A stretch of DNA of 64,000 bases from Thermococcus onnurineus NA1 (lineage in GTDB: Archaea > Methanobacteriota_B > Thermococci > Thermococcales > Thermococcaceae). The stretch lies in the NCBI RefSeq assembly GCF_000018365.1, contig NC_011529.1:1736001-1800000 (forward strand). The letters are read 5' to 3'. The notes beneath the pieces were generated by a model. The model searched no databases and had not been told where the DNA came from. It saw nothing but the letters and a program-made list of their open reading frames with translations. Position numbers and translations under genes: made by a program. Within the stretch, counting starts at the first letter, position 1. Each line of letters starts with the position of its first letter. Below are positions 27,378 to 38,241 of this stretch, one piece after another.

Positions 27378-28445
27378 ATGAGGGTCATAGGCGTCGATCC
27401 CGGAACGAAGAGCTTCGACGTTATAGGGCTTGAAGACGGGAGGATAAAGCTTGACCTTACCTTCCCGAGTGAAGTGGTCGCAGAGGCACCTGAAAAGATT
27501 GTCAAGGCCATTGAGGACTTCAATGCCGATCTTATAATTGGGCCCTCAGGCTACGGAGTCCCGCTGAAGCACATAAGCGAGCTGACAGACAGAGACCGCT
27601 TCGAGATGACGCTCGTGAGAGAGGAGGAGATGAAGGAAATCCCTGTCCTCATCGGGTTACAAAAGATGGTAAGCGAGATGGCTGAGAAGGGCATGAACGT
27701 CTGGTTCATCCCTGGCGTTATCCACCTCCCGACGGTGCCGGAGTGGAGAAAGTACAACAAGGTTGACATGGGAACGGCCGATAAGATGGCGATAACAGTG
27801 CTCGGTATCCACGACCAAGCGAAAAGGTTCGGAACCGAGTACAGTGAAGTTTCATTCGTCCTCCTTGAGGTAGGTTTCGGCTACAACTACGCCGGAGCGG
27901 TTAAAGGCGGAAAAATCGTTGATGGCATCGGCGGAACCATTTTCCCCGGTCCGGCCTACGTGAACAGCGGCGCCCTCGACGGCGAAGTTGCCTACCTTAT
28001 GGGAGGGGTCAAGAAGTGGCACCTCTTCTGGGGCGGAGCTACGGTAATAGCCGCCAACGAGATACTCCCGCCGGAGGAGTTTGCCAAGAGGCTCGACGAA
28101 GAACCGTTCGCAAAGGCTTGGGAGGCCATGAAGGACGGCTTCTTAAAGGCCGTTGCGAGCGAGCTGGCCGTTGTGGGCAACGCTAAGGAGATAATTCTCT
28201 CCGGCAGGCTGATGCGCATAGACGAGCTCAGAAAGGACGTGGAAGACCTCTTCGAGGAGCGCTTTGGACTTCCCGTCGTCAAGCAGAGGGGTCTTGAGGG
28301 CAGGGCTAAGGAAGCCGCCCAGGGGAGCGCGATAATAGCGGACGGCCTCGCCGGCGGAGGGTTCAAAGGCTTAGTGGAGCACGTTGAGATAAAGAAGAGC
28401 CGCGGGAGTGTTCTTGAGTACGTGAAGCTTCCGCTGGAGGTCTGA
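27378..28445 (+). CDS. DUF1464 family protein (ASKHA-fold)
   Basis: 355 residues from the ATG at 27378 with GGGTG upstream. It opens VIGVDPGTKSFDVIGLEDG, an acetate-kinase/Hsp70-type phosphate loop, and has GATVIAANEILPPEEFAKRL and IILSGRLMRIDELRKDVEDLF later, the second adenosine-binding motif. The family is conserved in archaea and has been loosely labelled butyrate kinase-like, but no substrate is established. A TATA box (TTTTTTAAAG, 27325-27334) shows it has its own promoter. Confidence 0.85.
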   Translation: MRVIGVDPGTKSFDVIGLEDGRIKLDLTFPSEVVAEAPEKIVKAIEDFNADLIIGPSGYGVPLKHISELTDRDRFEMTLVREEEMKEIPVLIGLQKMVSEMAEKGMNVWFIPGVIHLPTVPEWRKYNKVDMGTADKMAITVLGIHDQAKRFGTEYSEVSFVLLEVGFGYNYAGAVKGGKIVDGIGGTIFPGPAYVNSGALDGEVAYLMGGVKKWHLFWGGATVIAANEILPPEEFAKRLDEEPFAKAWEAMKDGFLKAVASELAVVGNAKEIILSGRLMRIDELRKDVEDLFEERFGLPVVKQRGLEGRAKEAAQGSAIIADGLAGGGFKGLVEHVEIKKSRGSVLEYVKLPLEV

Positions 28446-28692
28446 CTTTACCCTTCTTTTAGGGCTCCTATTTCACTATTTAGGTATGAGTGTCCCAGCT
28501 CTGCCCCACGTCCTTCTCATTACTACTCTCCTCGTTATGCGCTTTGGTTCGGGCTTCCAGGAATAGTCCTTGGAACAATCTCATTCTGACTGTAGATCTT
28601 TGGGATAGGATTCTACCTGGAGGTGAGGATGAGGGAGCCCGTTGGAACTATAAAACTCTCCAACATACCTGTGGCGGGTCTACTGTGTTCTT
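28446..28692. other. spacer with promoter ahead of the cysteine-rich protein gene
   Basis: A good TATA-like CTATAAAAC occurs at 28648-28656. Twenty bases before it, GGAGGTGA precedes an ATG at 28629 that opens a 37-codon frame (MREPVGTIKLSNIPVAGLLCSF...) ending at 28742. This frame is out of phase with the main gene; it may be the original N-terminus split off by a frameshift. Confidence 0.4.
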
Positions 28693-29724
28693 TTGTTCAG
28701 TCTTTTACTCTCCCTTCTTTTGACTCACTCTCGTCGTTTTGAATATTGTTGGAAATTGAAAATGATGACGAAAAACGGAACTGATTCAAATGACAGGGGA
28801 CAACTCCAGCTTAACATTACTTGGGTGAATCAAACAATAGACTTCGCGAACTTGACGAACTCTTCATGCTCTTGTTATAATTCAAGCTCTTGCAGTGCTT
28901 TGAACTTGACTGCTGACCTCAACGTTTCCGTGGTCACGTTTTATAACATGAGTGAAAAGCACGAGCAGTTACTGTTCTTTGGGGTTAGTCTCTACAATGA
29001 GACGTTTAATTACACGATGTACGCGCTCGTTTACAAGGCCGAGAGGAGTCAGTATAACTTCACTTTGGTCACGAGAATCTTCACTGATTCTGAGACTGGT
29101 GAGTACAAGGTCTATCTAACTGGAATGAATATAGCTCCGAAGGATGAGGATAAAGCTCTTCCTGTGGGGGACACAATCCTCACTACTGACAACCTGACCC
29201 TTTCGGAGTACTACTGGACGCTGAACAAGGTTCTCGTGAAGCTTAGGCATGGGGACGAGACGAACTGGATCTGGGACAGAACTGCATACGAGCTAAGACA
29301 CTTATCGCACTTGGTGAGGCTTAAGCTTTCGGAGTACAATGGAGAGGCAAACTTGGGATACACCATAGTTCTTGACGACTATTCAGCATGCGTTCACCTC
29401 TGCGACTTAGCATGTACAGCATCTTTCACACTTGTGTGTATAGCTGCGGCGGAAAGCGGAGGGGTGCTCTCACTCATATGCTTTGCAGGAGGATTTATAT
29501 GCTCGGGTCTTTGTGGCTATATGTGTGGACAAGGCATTAGTAGTATATTTGCGGGAGGATCTTGCTCTACCGTATGCTCTAAGGGGCTAGAAAAAGCTTG
29601 TGCAAGTAGATGTGGAATACTGGGAAGTGTCTGCGCAGATGCCTGTGGAGCAGTTTTAGCTCCTGTGTTTTGCCCGCAATTCTGTGATGCTCTACCCTAC
29701 ATCATTAAGGCTTTATTTTCGTGA
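28693..29724 (+). CDS. halocin C8-like cysteine-rich secreted protein, putative archaeocin
   Basis: 343 codons from a TTG at 28693; ATG codons at 28762 and 28765 are alternatives and the true start is unsure. Residues 30-170 contain about a dozen N-x-S/T sequons, the mark of a secreted, heavily glycosylated region. Residues 233-336 form a small, Gly/Ala-rich hydrophobic domain with 16 cysteines (CVHLCDLAC, GGFICSGLCGYMC, CSTVC, CASRC, VCADAC, CPQFC). This composition recalls halocin C8, a ten-cysteine peptide antibiotic cut from the C-terminus of a larger precursor whose N-terminal part gives immunity. Homology is inferred from pattern, not alignment. A multi-spanning membrane gene follows. 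Confidence 0.65.
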   Translation: MFSLLLSLLLTHSRRFEYCWKLKMMTKNGTDSNDRGQLQLNITWVNQTIDFANLTNSSCSCYNSSSCSALNLTADLNVSVVTFYNMSEKHEQLLFFGVSLYNETFNYTMYALVYKAERSQYNFTLVTRIFTDSETGEYKVYLTGMNIAPKDEDKALPVGDTILTTDNLTLSEYYWTLNKVLVKLRHGDETNWIWDRTAYELRHLSHLVRLKLSEYNGEANLGYTIVLDDYSACVHLCDLACTASFTLVCIAAAESGGVLSLICFAGGFICSGLCGYMCGQGISSIFAGGSCSTVCSKGLEKACASRCGILGSVCADACGAVLAPVFCPQFCDALPYIIKALFS

Positions 29725-29780
29725 TATTCTCCCAACTTTTTAAATTTCAATTTTTTGAATAGGTAACGAGGGGATTTAAA

Positions 29781-30572
29781 ATGAAGCCCGGGCGGAAGTT
29801 GGTGCTGGAAGCTGTCTTGGGTCCTTTGGTGTTCTGGGTTATTATGTGGGGGTTGTTCTACATTCATCCAACTCCCGACCTTCGGCGGGAGAATTTCAAT
29901 GCTCCTTGGTTGATGACGTCGGTGGCTTCATTCTTCGTTGCTCTGACGATAGCCCTTTTCATGCTCAAAAGACGATTGGAGAAGGAGCATAATTCCAAAT
30001 TCGGATTTAGAGAGCTTCCCCGGGTTATCGATGAGACTGACCCTGAGGTTATCCGGGACTTGACGAAGGACATCAGTTTTATCATTCTAATGTGGGGCCC
30101 CTTTGCCTCGGCTGTCCTGGATATGGGGGTTGAGAGAGGTGTGGTTTATTTCCTTGACTTCGCCGTGCAGTGTGTAATGGTTTGTGTTCCCCTGTTTCTT
30201 GCGATAGGGGTGCTGTTTATAGACTTCCCCATCTTTCTCTACGCACGTTTCATTGGAAAGGACTCCTCGCCGGGTTCCAGGGAGATTCTCCTCGGTTCCC
30301 TCATCTCACTCGTTTCTCTGGTTGCGGTGGGTGTGGCTACCAGCTTCAACGTTCGCGTTGAGGCAACACTCCCCATTCTGAATCTTCCCAGTGAGGACCC
30401 AGTAGAATATAGGTACGTTCTGTTGCTCTCGGGCTTGAACGTGCTTTACAGCCTCTTGGGAATGCTCGTCTATCCCAAGAAGAGAAAACTCGGTCTTTTA
30501 CTCTCCCTTCCCATCGTCCCACTCATCGCGTACACTCTGCTGAAGACGCTCGTGTGGATGCAATCTCATTAA
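29781..30572 (+). CDS. polytopic membrane protein, possible immunity or export partner
   Basis: 263 residues with about seven hydrophobic spans (near residues 10-28, 44-62, 102-120, 132-160, 175-195, 218-235, 240-258) and a charged cytosolic loop around residues 65-95. No known family was recognised. It follows the cysteine-rich gene by 56 bases on the same strand. An AT-rich stretch, CTTTTTAAAT at about 29737, could be its own promoter, and GGGGAT lies before its ATG. Position next to an archaeocin-like gene suggests producer immunity, but this is only a guess by association. Confidence 0.7.
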   Translation: MKPGRKLVLEAVLGPLVFWVIMWGLFYIHPTPDLRRENFNAPWLMTSVASFFVALTIALFMLKRRLEKEHNSKFGFRELPRVIDETDPEVIRDLTKDISFIILMWGPFASAVLDMGVERGVVYFLDFAVQCVMVCVPLFLAIGVLFIDFPIFLYARFIGKDSSPGSREILLGSLISLVSLVAVGVATSFNVRVEATLPILNLPSEDPVEYRYVLLLSGLNVLYSLLGMLVYPKKRKLGLLLSLPIVPLIAYTLLKTLVWMQSH

Positions 30573-30585
30573 GGGCAAGTGGCGT

Positions 30586-31173
30586 TTATAACTTCTCGAC
30601 CTCTTCCTCCAACCTCTTCAGCTTCCCCTTAAACCTTCTCACCTGCTCGTTCGCGATGTCCACGATTCTCTCGATGTAATCCTCGCTCACCCAGAGCTCG
30701 CCATCCGCGCCGAGCGGAACGTCCATTCTCTCCGTCGAGCGAATCTCAACGAGCAGTTTCTTGTGGCTCACGCTCTTGATGTTGCTGTACTTGAAGCCCA
30801 GTCCGATGGCAAGGTTTAGTAGTTTAACCGCGCCCTCCATCGTCCTCGCGCCGACGTGCAGGATAGGGCTCCTTACGAGAAACCAGAGCTGACCGCTGGA
30901 GTGCTTTTTGATAGCTTCAAGGACTTCCCCGAGCTCGACTTCCCGGTGCCACTTGCCGAGCCAGGCGGCGTTGACCTTGTCTCCAAATTCGGGCATCTCC
31001 ATTACCGAAATCCTTCCGGAGCAGGAGGACGTTGTGAAGTAGTTCTCAAGCGAGTTTATCTTCTCCAAGAGCGGAATTATGTCCTCATCCACCTTGCCCT
31101 CTTCCAGTGCCTTCCTAAGGCCTGCCATCGCCCTGGCCTTCTGCTCGTCGAAGTTCTTGGTAAATAGGAACAT
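30586..31173 (-). CDS. taw3: tRNA-Phe wybutosine pathway methyltransferase Taw3 (TYW3)
   Basis: 195 residues. The N-terminal part has NYFTTSSCSGRISVME, the S-x-S-S-C-S-G-R block of TYW3, followed by WLGKWHREVE and the LWFLVRSPILHVGARTMEGAVKLLNLAIGLGFKYSNI core. TYW3 methylates N4 of the tricyclic base at position 37 of tRNA-Phe using SAM. Taw1, which makes the base, is encoded at 59105-60091 in the same window. The helicase gene ends six bases before it, so they are co-transcribed. Confidence 0.92.
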   Translation of the reverse strand: MFLFTKNFDEQKARAMAGLRKALEEGKVDEDIIPLLEKINSLENYFTTSSCSGRISVMEMPEFGDKVNAAWLGKWHREVELGEVLEAIKKHSSGQLWFLVRSPILHVGARTMEGAVKLLNLAIGLGFKYSNIKSVSHKKLLVEIRSTERMDVPLGADGELWVSEDYIERIVDIANEQVRRFKGKLKRLEEEVEKL

Positions 31174-31179
31174 GGCTCC

Positions 31180-33162
31180 TCATCCCCCGTTGGTCTTAAA
31201 ATCATTTCCAATCTCAACGAACCTACCCTCAGCTTTCACGAACTCGATGAACCTTTTGTAAGTTGAATGAACGCTTAAAGTTTCGGAATCCCCAACCACT
31301 ATCAGCTTCCTCTTTGCCCTCGTCAGCGAGACGTTTAATCTTCTCAAATCCTTCAGGAAGCCAACCTCGCCCCTCTCGTTTGAGCGCACGAAGGAGAGGA
31401 TTATGACTTCCTTTTCCCTGCCCTGATAGCCATCCACGGTTCTGACCTCTATCTCCTCGGGAACGAGTGAGCTGATTAAGTCACGCTGGTCGTCGTACGG
31501 CGTTATCACGCCAATCCACTCTGGCTTGACGCCCATCTCGAGGAGCTTCTCAACGGTCTCGGCCACTATCCTCGCCTCAAGTGGGTTCTCCCTGCTTTCG
31601 CTCCCGCGCCTCTGCCTCTCCCACTTCTCCGGGTGTTTGGATGTGTCTATAAAAACGAGCACATTGCCCGCTTTCAGGATTTCATCCCATGGTTCCCCAA
31701 AATTGGGGCACTTAATTCCGAGATCTGTGAGAGTGATGCACTTAACTCCGGGTGCTGCCTTTATTTTCCCATCGTAGAACTCCCGGTTCGGAAATTCCAT
31801 CAGCCTCTCGTTCATCCTGTACTGAACGGTCAGCATAGCACTGTCCTCAGGATAGCGCTCAATCAGTCCCTCAAAAAGTGTCCTGCTGAGCTCCCGCGCC
31901 TTCTCACTCAGTATTGTCGGCGGCAGCTGCCTGTGGTCGCCCGCTAAAACGAAGCGTTTGGCACGGTTTATAGGTATTAGCACGCTTGGTATGGTCGCCT
32001 GGGTCGCCTCATCTATGATGGCCACATCGTAGTCTGCGTAGCCGATTACCTCCAGCCCGGCCGAAGCGTTGGTGGTGAGAACAACGTCTGCCTCCTGAAT
32101 TATCTCTCTGGCTATTCTCTCCTCCAGCTTTCTGGCGTCGTCGAAGGCCTTCTGGACGAGCTTGTTGAGCTTTATCCAGTTGGCCATCTCCCTGATGAGT
32201 TTTGCCGGTACCCCTCTCGTGCCCCGCCTCCTCCTCGACAACGCAAGGATTTCAATGTCGGTCAACCCGCGCCTGTACTTCGGCAGGGGCTTTGTGAAGG
32301 TGTCACGCTTTTCCGCGAGGTTCTGTGCCGTGACTCGGAGTTCTCTCAGCTCGCTGTATAGGTCATGCTTGGTCATGAGATATGCAAGAGTTGTCTCGTG
32401 GAGGTGTTTGGAAACGCGGCTTGGGTGTCCAATCCGGACGATTTTCAGGCCCGATTCTGCTAATCGCTCAACGAGGTTGTCCACAGCCACGTTGCTCTCT
32501 GCCGTTGCAAGAACCTTGTGGCCGCGCTCCACTTCCTGCCTTATCAGCTCGGCCAGCGTTCTGGTTTTGCCCGTTCCAAAAGGCCCGTGGATGAGGAAGA
32601 AGTTGGGGCTCCCGAGTGCCTGGCTGATTGCTCTCCTCTGACTCGCGTTCAGGCTTTTATCGATCGGATCAAACTCGACCGGCTCACTTTCTTCCGGATC
32701 CCTTAGGCCGAGATAGAACTCCAGTGCCCTCTTTCCGCCCTCATGGAGGTGTTCAAGGTTTTCAATCCAGCGCTTGAATGTGATATCGTTGGCGTAGAGG
32801 TCTAGCCTTATCCCCTTAAGCGCCCATTCCGGGACAGTTTCAAGGGCGACTGTAATGAATCGCTTCCCCTTCTCTACGACGGTTCCAACTAGATCGCTCT
32901 TCAGGGGATCGCGTTTGCTGATAACCACCAAATCCCCTACGCCTATTTCCGTCTTAATTTCCCGATCTCGACCGTATTTTACCAGGAAGTAGCCGAGTTC
33001 TTCCCCGATTATTTTGCCGTTCAGGCCAAGGATTGCTCTGCCTACCTTCTCACGCTCTCTGCCGCTTAGCCTTTTCATCTCTGCCCTCATGGCTTCTATC
33101 TCGGCCTTTCTCTCGTACTCTACGAGAACCTTGAGGTGGTTGATGAACTTCTCAAGCTCCAT
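31180..33162 (-). CDS. UPF1/IGHMBP2-type superfamily 1 helicase
   Basis: 660 residues from the ATG at 33162, chosen over an upstream TTG because GGAG lies before it. Helicase motifs are complete: I ([16 protein letters not shown]), II ([12 protein letters not shown]), III ([14 protein letters not shown]), IV-V ([37 protein letters not shown]) and VI ([15 protein letters not shown]). An N-terminal beta-barrel region like that of IGHMBP2 spans roughly residues 80-160. It unwinds DNA or RNA with 5'-3' polarity in known members. A C/D box sRNA is encoded 48 bases upstream of the start. Confidence 0.93.
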   Translation of the reverse strand: MELEKFINHLKVLVEYERKAEIEAMRAEMKRLSGREREKVGRAILGLNGKIIGEELGYFLVKYGRDREIKTEIGVGDLVVISKRDPLKSDLVGTVVEKGKRFITVALETVPEWALKGIRLDLYANDITFKRWIENLEHLHEGGKRALEFYLGLRDPEESEPVEFDPIDKSLNASQRRAISQALGSPNFFLIHGPFGTGKTRTLAELIRQEVERGHKVLATAESNVAVDNLVERLAESGLKIVRIGHPSRVSKHLHETTLAYLMTKHDLYSELRELRVTAQNLAEKRDTFTKPLPKYRRGLTDIEILALSRRRRGTRGVPAKLIREMANWIKLNKLVQKAFDDARKLEERIAREIIQEADVVLTTNASAGLEVIGYADYDVAIIDEATQATIPSVLIPINRAKRFVLAGDHRQLPPTILSEKARELSRTLFEGLIERYPEDSAMLTVQYRMNERLMEFPNREFYDGKIKAAPGVKCITLTDLGIKCPNFGEPWDEILKAGNVLVFIDTSKHPEKWERQRRGSESRENPLEARIVAETVEKLLEMGVKPEWIGVITPYDDQRDLISSLVPEEIEVRTVDGYQGREKEVIILSFVRSNERGEVGFLKDLRRLNVSLTRAKRKLIVVGDSETLSVHSTYKRFIEFVKAEGRFVEIGNDFKTNGG

Positions 33163-33209
33163 TCTCGCTCCCAAGCGGAGGAAAGAAGAACGTCTTAAAA
33201 GGTTGAGGG

Positions 33210-33267
33210 TTGGTCAGCCCATGCGAGTTTCCTCACCGCTCGGACGAAACTTCCCTCATCATCCCAA
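33210..33267 (-). ncRNA. C/D box sRNA guiding 2'-O-methylation
   Basis: Read on the minus strand: flanking TTGG, box C GATGATGA (33256-33263), guide GGGAAGTTTCGT, box D' CCGA, 3-base spacer, box C' GTGAGGA, guide AACTCGCATGGG, box D CTGA (33214-33217), flanking CCAA. The TTGG/CCAA ends can pair to close the kink-turn. Twelve-base guides and a total core of 50 bases match archaeal C/D sRNAs exactly. These RNAs direct L7Ae-Nop5-fibrillarin to methylate rRNA or tRNA five bases upstream of D or D'. The targets were not determined. Confidence 0.75.
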
Positions 33268-33294
33268 GAAGAGTAGAGAAAGGGGGTTAAAAAG

Positions 33295-33585
33295 CTAAGC
33301 CTTCTCAAAGGAAATTACTGCGATGATATCCCTCTGGAAGGATTTCACTGCCTTCATGTGCCTTTCTTCAACGCGACCGCAGCAGGCGACGCGGTTGTAG
33401 AATATCTCCAGCTCCCTGAGTAGATCCGCGAGCTCCCTCTTGGTGCTTTCACTGTACCCGTTGTTCAAAAGCTTGCCCCTCAGAAACGGCATCACTTCCG
33501 ACGGCCTTCCGAGGGCCGCCCAGAAAAGGCCTTCCTTCAGTATTTCACCTAAAATCTCCTCAAAACTAAAGCTCCTCACATTCAA
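33295..33585 (-). CDS. hypothetical protein
   Basis: 96 codons from a TTG (MNVRSFSFEEILGEILKEGLFWAALGR...); a GTG two codons later is equally possible. The protein looks helical, with FLRGKLLNNGYSESTKRELADLLRELEIFYNRVACCGRVEERHMKAVKSFQRDIIAVI, and has an adjacent Cys-Cys pair. No family recognised. Amino-acid use is normal for the genome, so it is probably a genuine lineage-specific gene. Confidence 0.6.
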   Translation of the reverse strand: MNVRSFSFEEILGEILKEGLFWAALGRPSEVMPFLRGKLLNNGYSESTKRELADLLRELEIFYNRVACCGRVEERHMKAVKSFQRDIIAVISFEKA

Positions 33586-35479
<1,894 letters not shown>

Positions 35480-35490
35480 GCTTTTTTCCT
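35480..35490 (+). terminator. oligo-T terminator of guaB
   Basis: AGCTTTTTTCC directly after the guaB stop, followed within 35 bases by the nadB TATA box, so termination here is expected. Confidence 0.45.
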
Positions 35491-35518
35491 TTGTTCTTCT
35501 ATGCCTGATTCCAAAAAC

Positions 35519-35528
35519 CGTTATAAAC
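35519..35528 (+). promoter_or_regulatory. TATA box of nadB
   Basis: CGTTATAAAC about 35 bases before the ATG at 35558, with GGGGGAG as ribosome site in between. Confidence 0.55.
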
Positions 35529-35557
35529 CCCCTTTTTGAGCCCCATTGGGGGAGAAC

Positions 35558-36958
35558 ATGACCAAGATTGGAATCATCGGCGATGGTGCAGCTGGTTTAA
35601 CGGCTGCCATAGCCCTGGCGAAGAGAGGTTTTGACGTCACGGTCATAGGTAAGGGGTTCAAAAACACCAACTCATATTTAGCCCAGGCTGGAATAGCCTT
35701 CTCGATTCTTGAGGGAGATTCACCTAGGGCTCACTTCCTCGACACGGTTAGGGCTGGCAAGTACCTCAACGATGAGGAAGTAGTCTGGAGCGTTGTGAGC
35801 AAAGCTCCCGAAGCGTATGATTTTCTAATCTTGCTCGGCCTTGAGTTCGAGGCCAACGAGACGGAGGGGGGACACTCCTTCCACAGGGTCTTCACGATAA
35901 GGAACGAGACCGGGAAGCACCTGATGAGGAGTCTCTATATTGCCGCGAGAGAGCATGGGGTAAACTTCGTTGAAGGTCTTGCCGAAGAGCTCGCGGTTAG
36001 AGACGGTATCGCCTACGGCGTCTTTCTCGATGGGGAGCTGCTGAAGTTCGACGCTACCCTTCTGGCCACGGGCGGTTTCGCCTCGCTGTTCAAGTACACC
36101 GCCGGCTCGCCCCTCAACCTGGGGACGCTGATAGGCGATGCCGTTATGAAAGGTGCTCCCGCGAGAGAGCTGGAGTTCGTCCAGTTTCATCCCACGGGCT
36201 TCATCGGAAAGGAGGGTGTCAGGCTCATCAGCGAGGCCGTCAGGGGAGCCGGGGCCAGGCTCGTGACGGATGACGGCGAGCGCTTCGTGAACGAGCTCTC
36301 CACGAGGGACATCGTGGCGAGGGCCATATACCGTCAGATGCAGGCTGGAAAGAGAGTCTATCTCGATGCAACTGGCATAGAGGACTTTAAACGTAATTTC
36401 CCTCAGATATATGCCTTCCTCATCAGGGAGGGCATAGATCCCTCCAAAGACCTTATTCCAGTCTTTCCAATAGCTCACTACACCATCGGCGGAGTAGCGG
36501 TCGACCCCTGGTATCGTACGGGCATCAAAAACCTATATGTTGCTGGGGAAGCCATGAGCAACGGCTTCCACGGTGCGAACAGGCTGGCGAGCAACTCCCT
36601 GCTGGAGTGCATTGTGAGCGGACTTGAAGTTGCCAGAACCCTATCGAGAGATAGGCCGAGGCTTGGCGAGGTTCCAGAGGTTCCATACACCTTTGACTCT
36701 CTGGGTGATGTTGAAGCCCTCAGGGAAATACTGTGGGAGCACGCTGGAATAGTAAGGACTGCCGAAGGCCTGAGGTTTGGCTTGGAGAAGCTTAACGGGA
36801 TCGAGGTTGATGGAAGGCTTAAGCTGCTCGCGAGGGGTGTTCTTGAGTGCGCTTTGGCAAGGGAGGAGAGCAGGGGGAGCCACTACCGCGAGGACTTTCC
36901 CGTCATGAGGAAGGAGTTTGAGAGGCCGAGCTTCTTTGATGGGAGGTGCAGGCTCTGA
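35558..36958 (+). CDS. nadB: L-aspartate oxidase
   Basis: 466 residues from the ATG at 35558 after GGGGGAG. GIIGDGAAGLTAAIALAKRG is the FAD dinucleotide-binding loop; SYLAQAGIA, EGGHSFHRVF, LATGGF, QFHPTGF and AGEAMSNGFHGANRLASNSLLECI are the succinate dehydrogenase-type flavoprotein motifs of NadB. It oxidises aspartate to iminoaspartate for NAD synthesis. At about 466 residues it lacks the long C-terminal helical extension of bacterial NadB, as is usual in Thermococcales. Iminoaspartate passes to NadA, two genes on. Confidence 0.94.
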   Translation: MTKIGIIGDGAAGLTAAIALAKRGFDVTVIGKGFKNTNSYLAQAGIAFSILEGDSPRAHFLDTVRAGKYLNDEEVVWSVVSKAPEAYDFLILLGLEFEANETEGGHSFHRVFTIRNETGKHLMRSLYIAAREHGVNFVEGLAEELAVRDGIAYGVFLDGELLKFDATLLATGGFASLFKYTAGSPLNLGTLIGDAVMKGAPARELEFVQFHPTGFIGKEGVRLISEAVRGAGARLVTDDGERFVNELSTRDIVARAIYRQMQAGKRVYLDATGIEDFKRNFPQIYAFLIREGIDPSKDLIPVFPIAHYTIGGVAVDPWYRTGIKNLYVAGEAMSNGFHGANRLASNSLLECIVSGLEVARTLSRDRPRLGEVPEVPYTFDSLGDVEALREILWEHAGIVRTAEGLRFGLEKLNGIEVDGRLKLLARGVLECALAREESRGSHYREDFPVMRKEFERPSFFDGRCRL

Positions 36959-36999
36959 GCCCAAACATTTAAATTCTCATCGAATCCTTATCATACCCG

Positions 37000-38196
37000 G
37001 TGAAACGGGTGGAGCTCCTCTACCTCATAGCCTCCTTCGCAGTCATCATCGCTCTCATCTGGCTTAAAATCAACATCGGTGTCTCTATATTCGTCGGCTC
37101 ACTTGTTCTGGCCTTTCTGTTTGGCATGAGCCCTTCCGATGCGGTTATGGCCCTCTACCACTCTGTCGTCTCCTGGGAGACCATCAGGCTCGTACTTATC
37201 ATCGCCTTCATAATGGGAATGACCTCGGTGTTCTCACAGATCGGCTATTTGAAGGATATGGAGGCCGCCGCGGGCAACCTCTTTCCCAAGGCCAAGTACT
37301 CACTGGCAATGCTTCCGGCCCTCATAGGCCTCATGCCGATGCCCGCTGGCGCCCTCGTTTCGGCCCCCATGATAGACCCCGTCGCGGGCAGGCTTGAGAT
37401 GGAGCCCGAAGAGAAGACGCTGGTCAACTACTGGTTCAGGCACATATGGGAGCACTCCTGGCCGATGTACCAGGCCATAGTAATCGCCTCCGCCATCGTC
37501 GGGATTTCCATAAGGGAGATAAGCACCAAGATGTTCCCCCTGACGGTTCTTATGACCATCATCGGCTACCTGATGCTGATTCGGCCCCTTCCAGATGACG
37601 GGGGTGGCGAGGGCGACTTCAGAACCGGCCTAAAGCTCCTCCTGAAGAGCACGTACCCCATACTGGTTATCATACTCGTTTCAATCGTTCTGGGCATCGA
37701 CATGGTCTACGGTGCTTTTCTCGGATTCCTCTCGGCTCTCATTCCCAACCTGAAGAGGGTGAGCCTGAAAGAGGTCATTGCTCATGCCCTCCAGCCCAAG
37801 ATAGTCTTCCTCCTCGTTTCGGTCATGTACTTCAAATACGTCCTTGAAGTTACGGGGGCTGTGGAGGCCCTTCCAAAGGCCATGCTGGCCATGAACCTCC
37901 CGGTAATCCTTGTCCTCATGGTGACGCCCTTCGTTGTCGGCCTGATGACGGGCATAAGCTTCGCCTACGTCGGCATGACCTTTCCGCTGTTGCTCCCCTT
38001 CTTCACGAGCTTTGACAGGGTCGCCCTTGCCTATTTAAGCGGCTATATGGGGATGCTCTTCAGTCCCGTCCATCTCTGCTTAGTTTTCTCGGCCGAGTAC
38101 TACGGGGCCGAGCTCCGGAGGGTCTATTTGAGGCTGCTGGTTCCCGCTCTGGTCCTCTTCCTGCTCGGGCTTCTTTACATCGCCGTTGTGCTTTAG
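37000..38196 (+). CDS. DUF401/TIGR00529 family membrane transporter
   Basis: 398 residues from a GTG at 37000; a TATA-like CATTTAAATT about 30 bases upstream implies a leaderless start. About ten to twelve hydrophobic spans; MPMPAGALVSAPMIDPVAGRL and FVVGLMTGISFAYVGMTFPLLLPFF with YLSGYMGMLFSPVHLCLVFSAEYY are motifs of this DctM/GntP-like family. Its substrate is not established. Location between nadB and nadA could mean transport of a precursor such as a dicarboxylate, but this is only proximity. Confidence 0.82.
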   Translation: MKRVELLYLIASFAVIIALIWLKINIGVSIFVGSLVLAFLFGMSPSDAVMALYHSVVSWETIRLVLIIAFIMGMTSVFSQIGYLKDMEAAAGNLFPKAKYSLAMLPALIGLMPMPAGALVSAPMIDPVAGRLEMEPEEKTLVNYWFRHIWEHSWPMYQAIVIASAIVGISIREISTKMFPLTVLMTIIGYLMLIRPLPDDGGGEGDFRTGLKLLLKSTYPILVIILVSIVLGIDMVYGAFLGFLSALIPNLKRVSLKEVIAHALQPKIVFLLVSVMYFKYVLEVTGAVEALPKAMLAMNLPVILVLMVTPFVVGLMTGISFAYVGMTFPLLLPFFTSFDRVALAYLSGYMGMLFSPVHLCLVFSAEYYGAELRRVYLRLLVPALVLFLLGLLYIAVVL

Positions 38197-38202
38197 AACA
38201 AG

Positions 38203-38210
38203 CTTTTATA
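38203..38210 (+). promoter_or_regulatory. TATA box of nadA
   Basis: CTTTTATA in AAGCTTTTATACCC, about 35 bases before the nadA ATG. Confidence 0.5.
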
Positions 38211-38241
38211 CCCCCGGGCATAGCATTCTCTAGGTGAGAAC

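Noticed and set aside
28490-28723. 77-codon frame before the halocin-like gene
   Set aside because: No ribosome site, odd composition, and it overlaps a TATA box and another frame with a better start.
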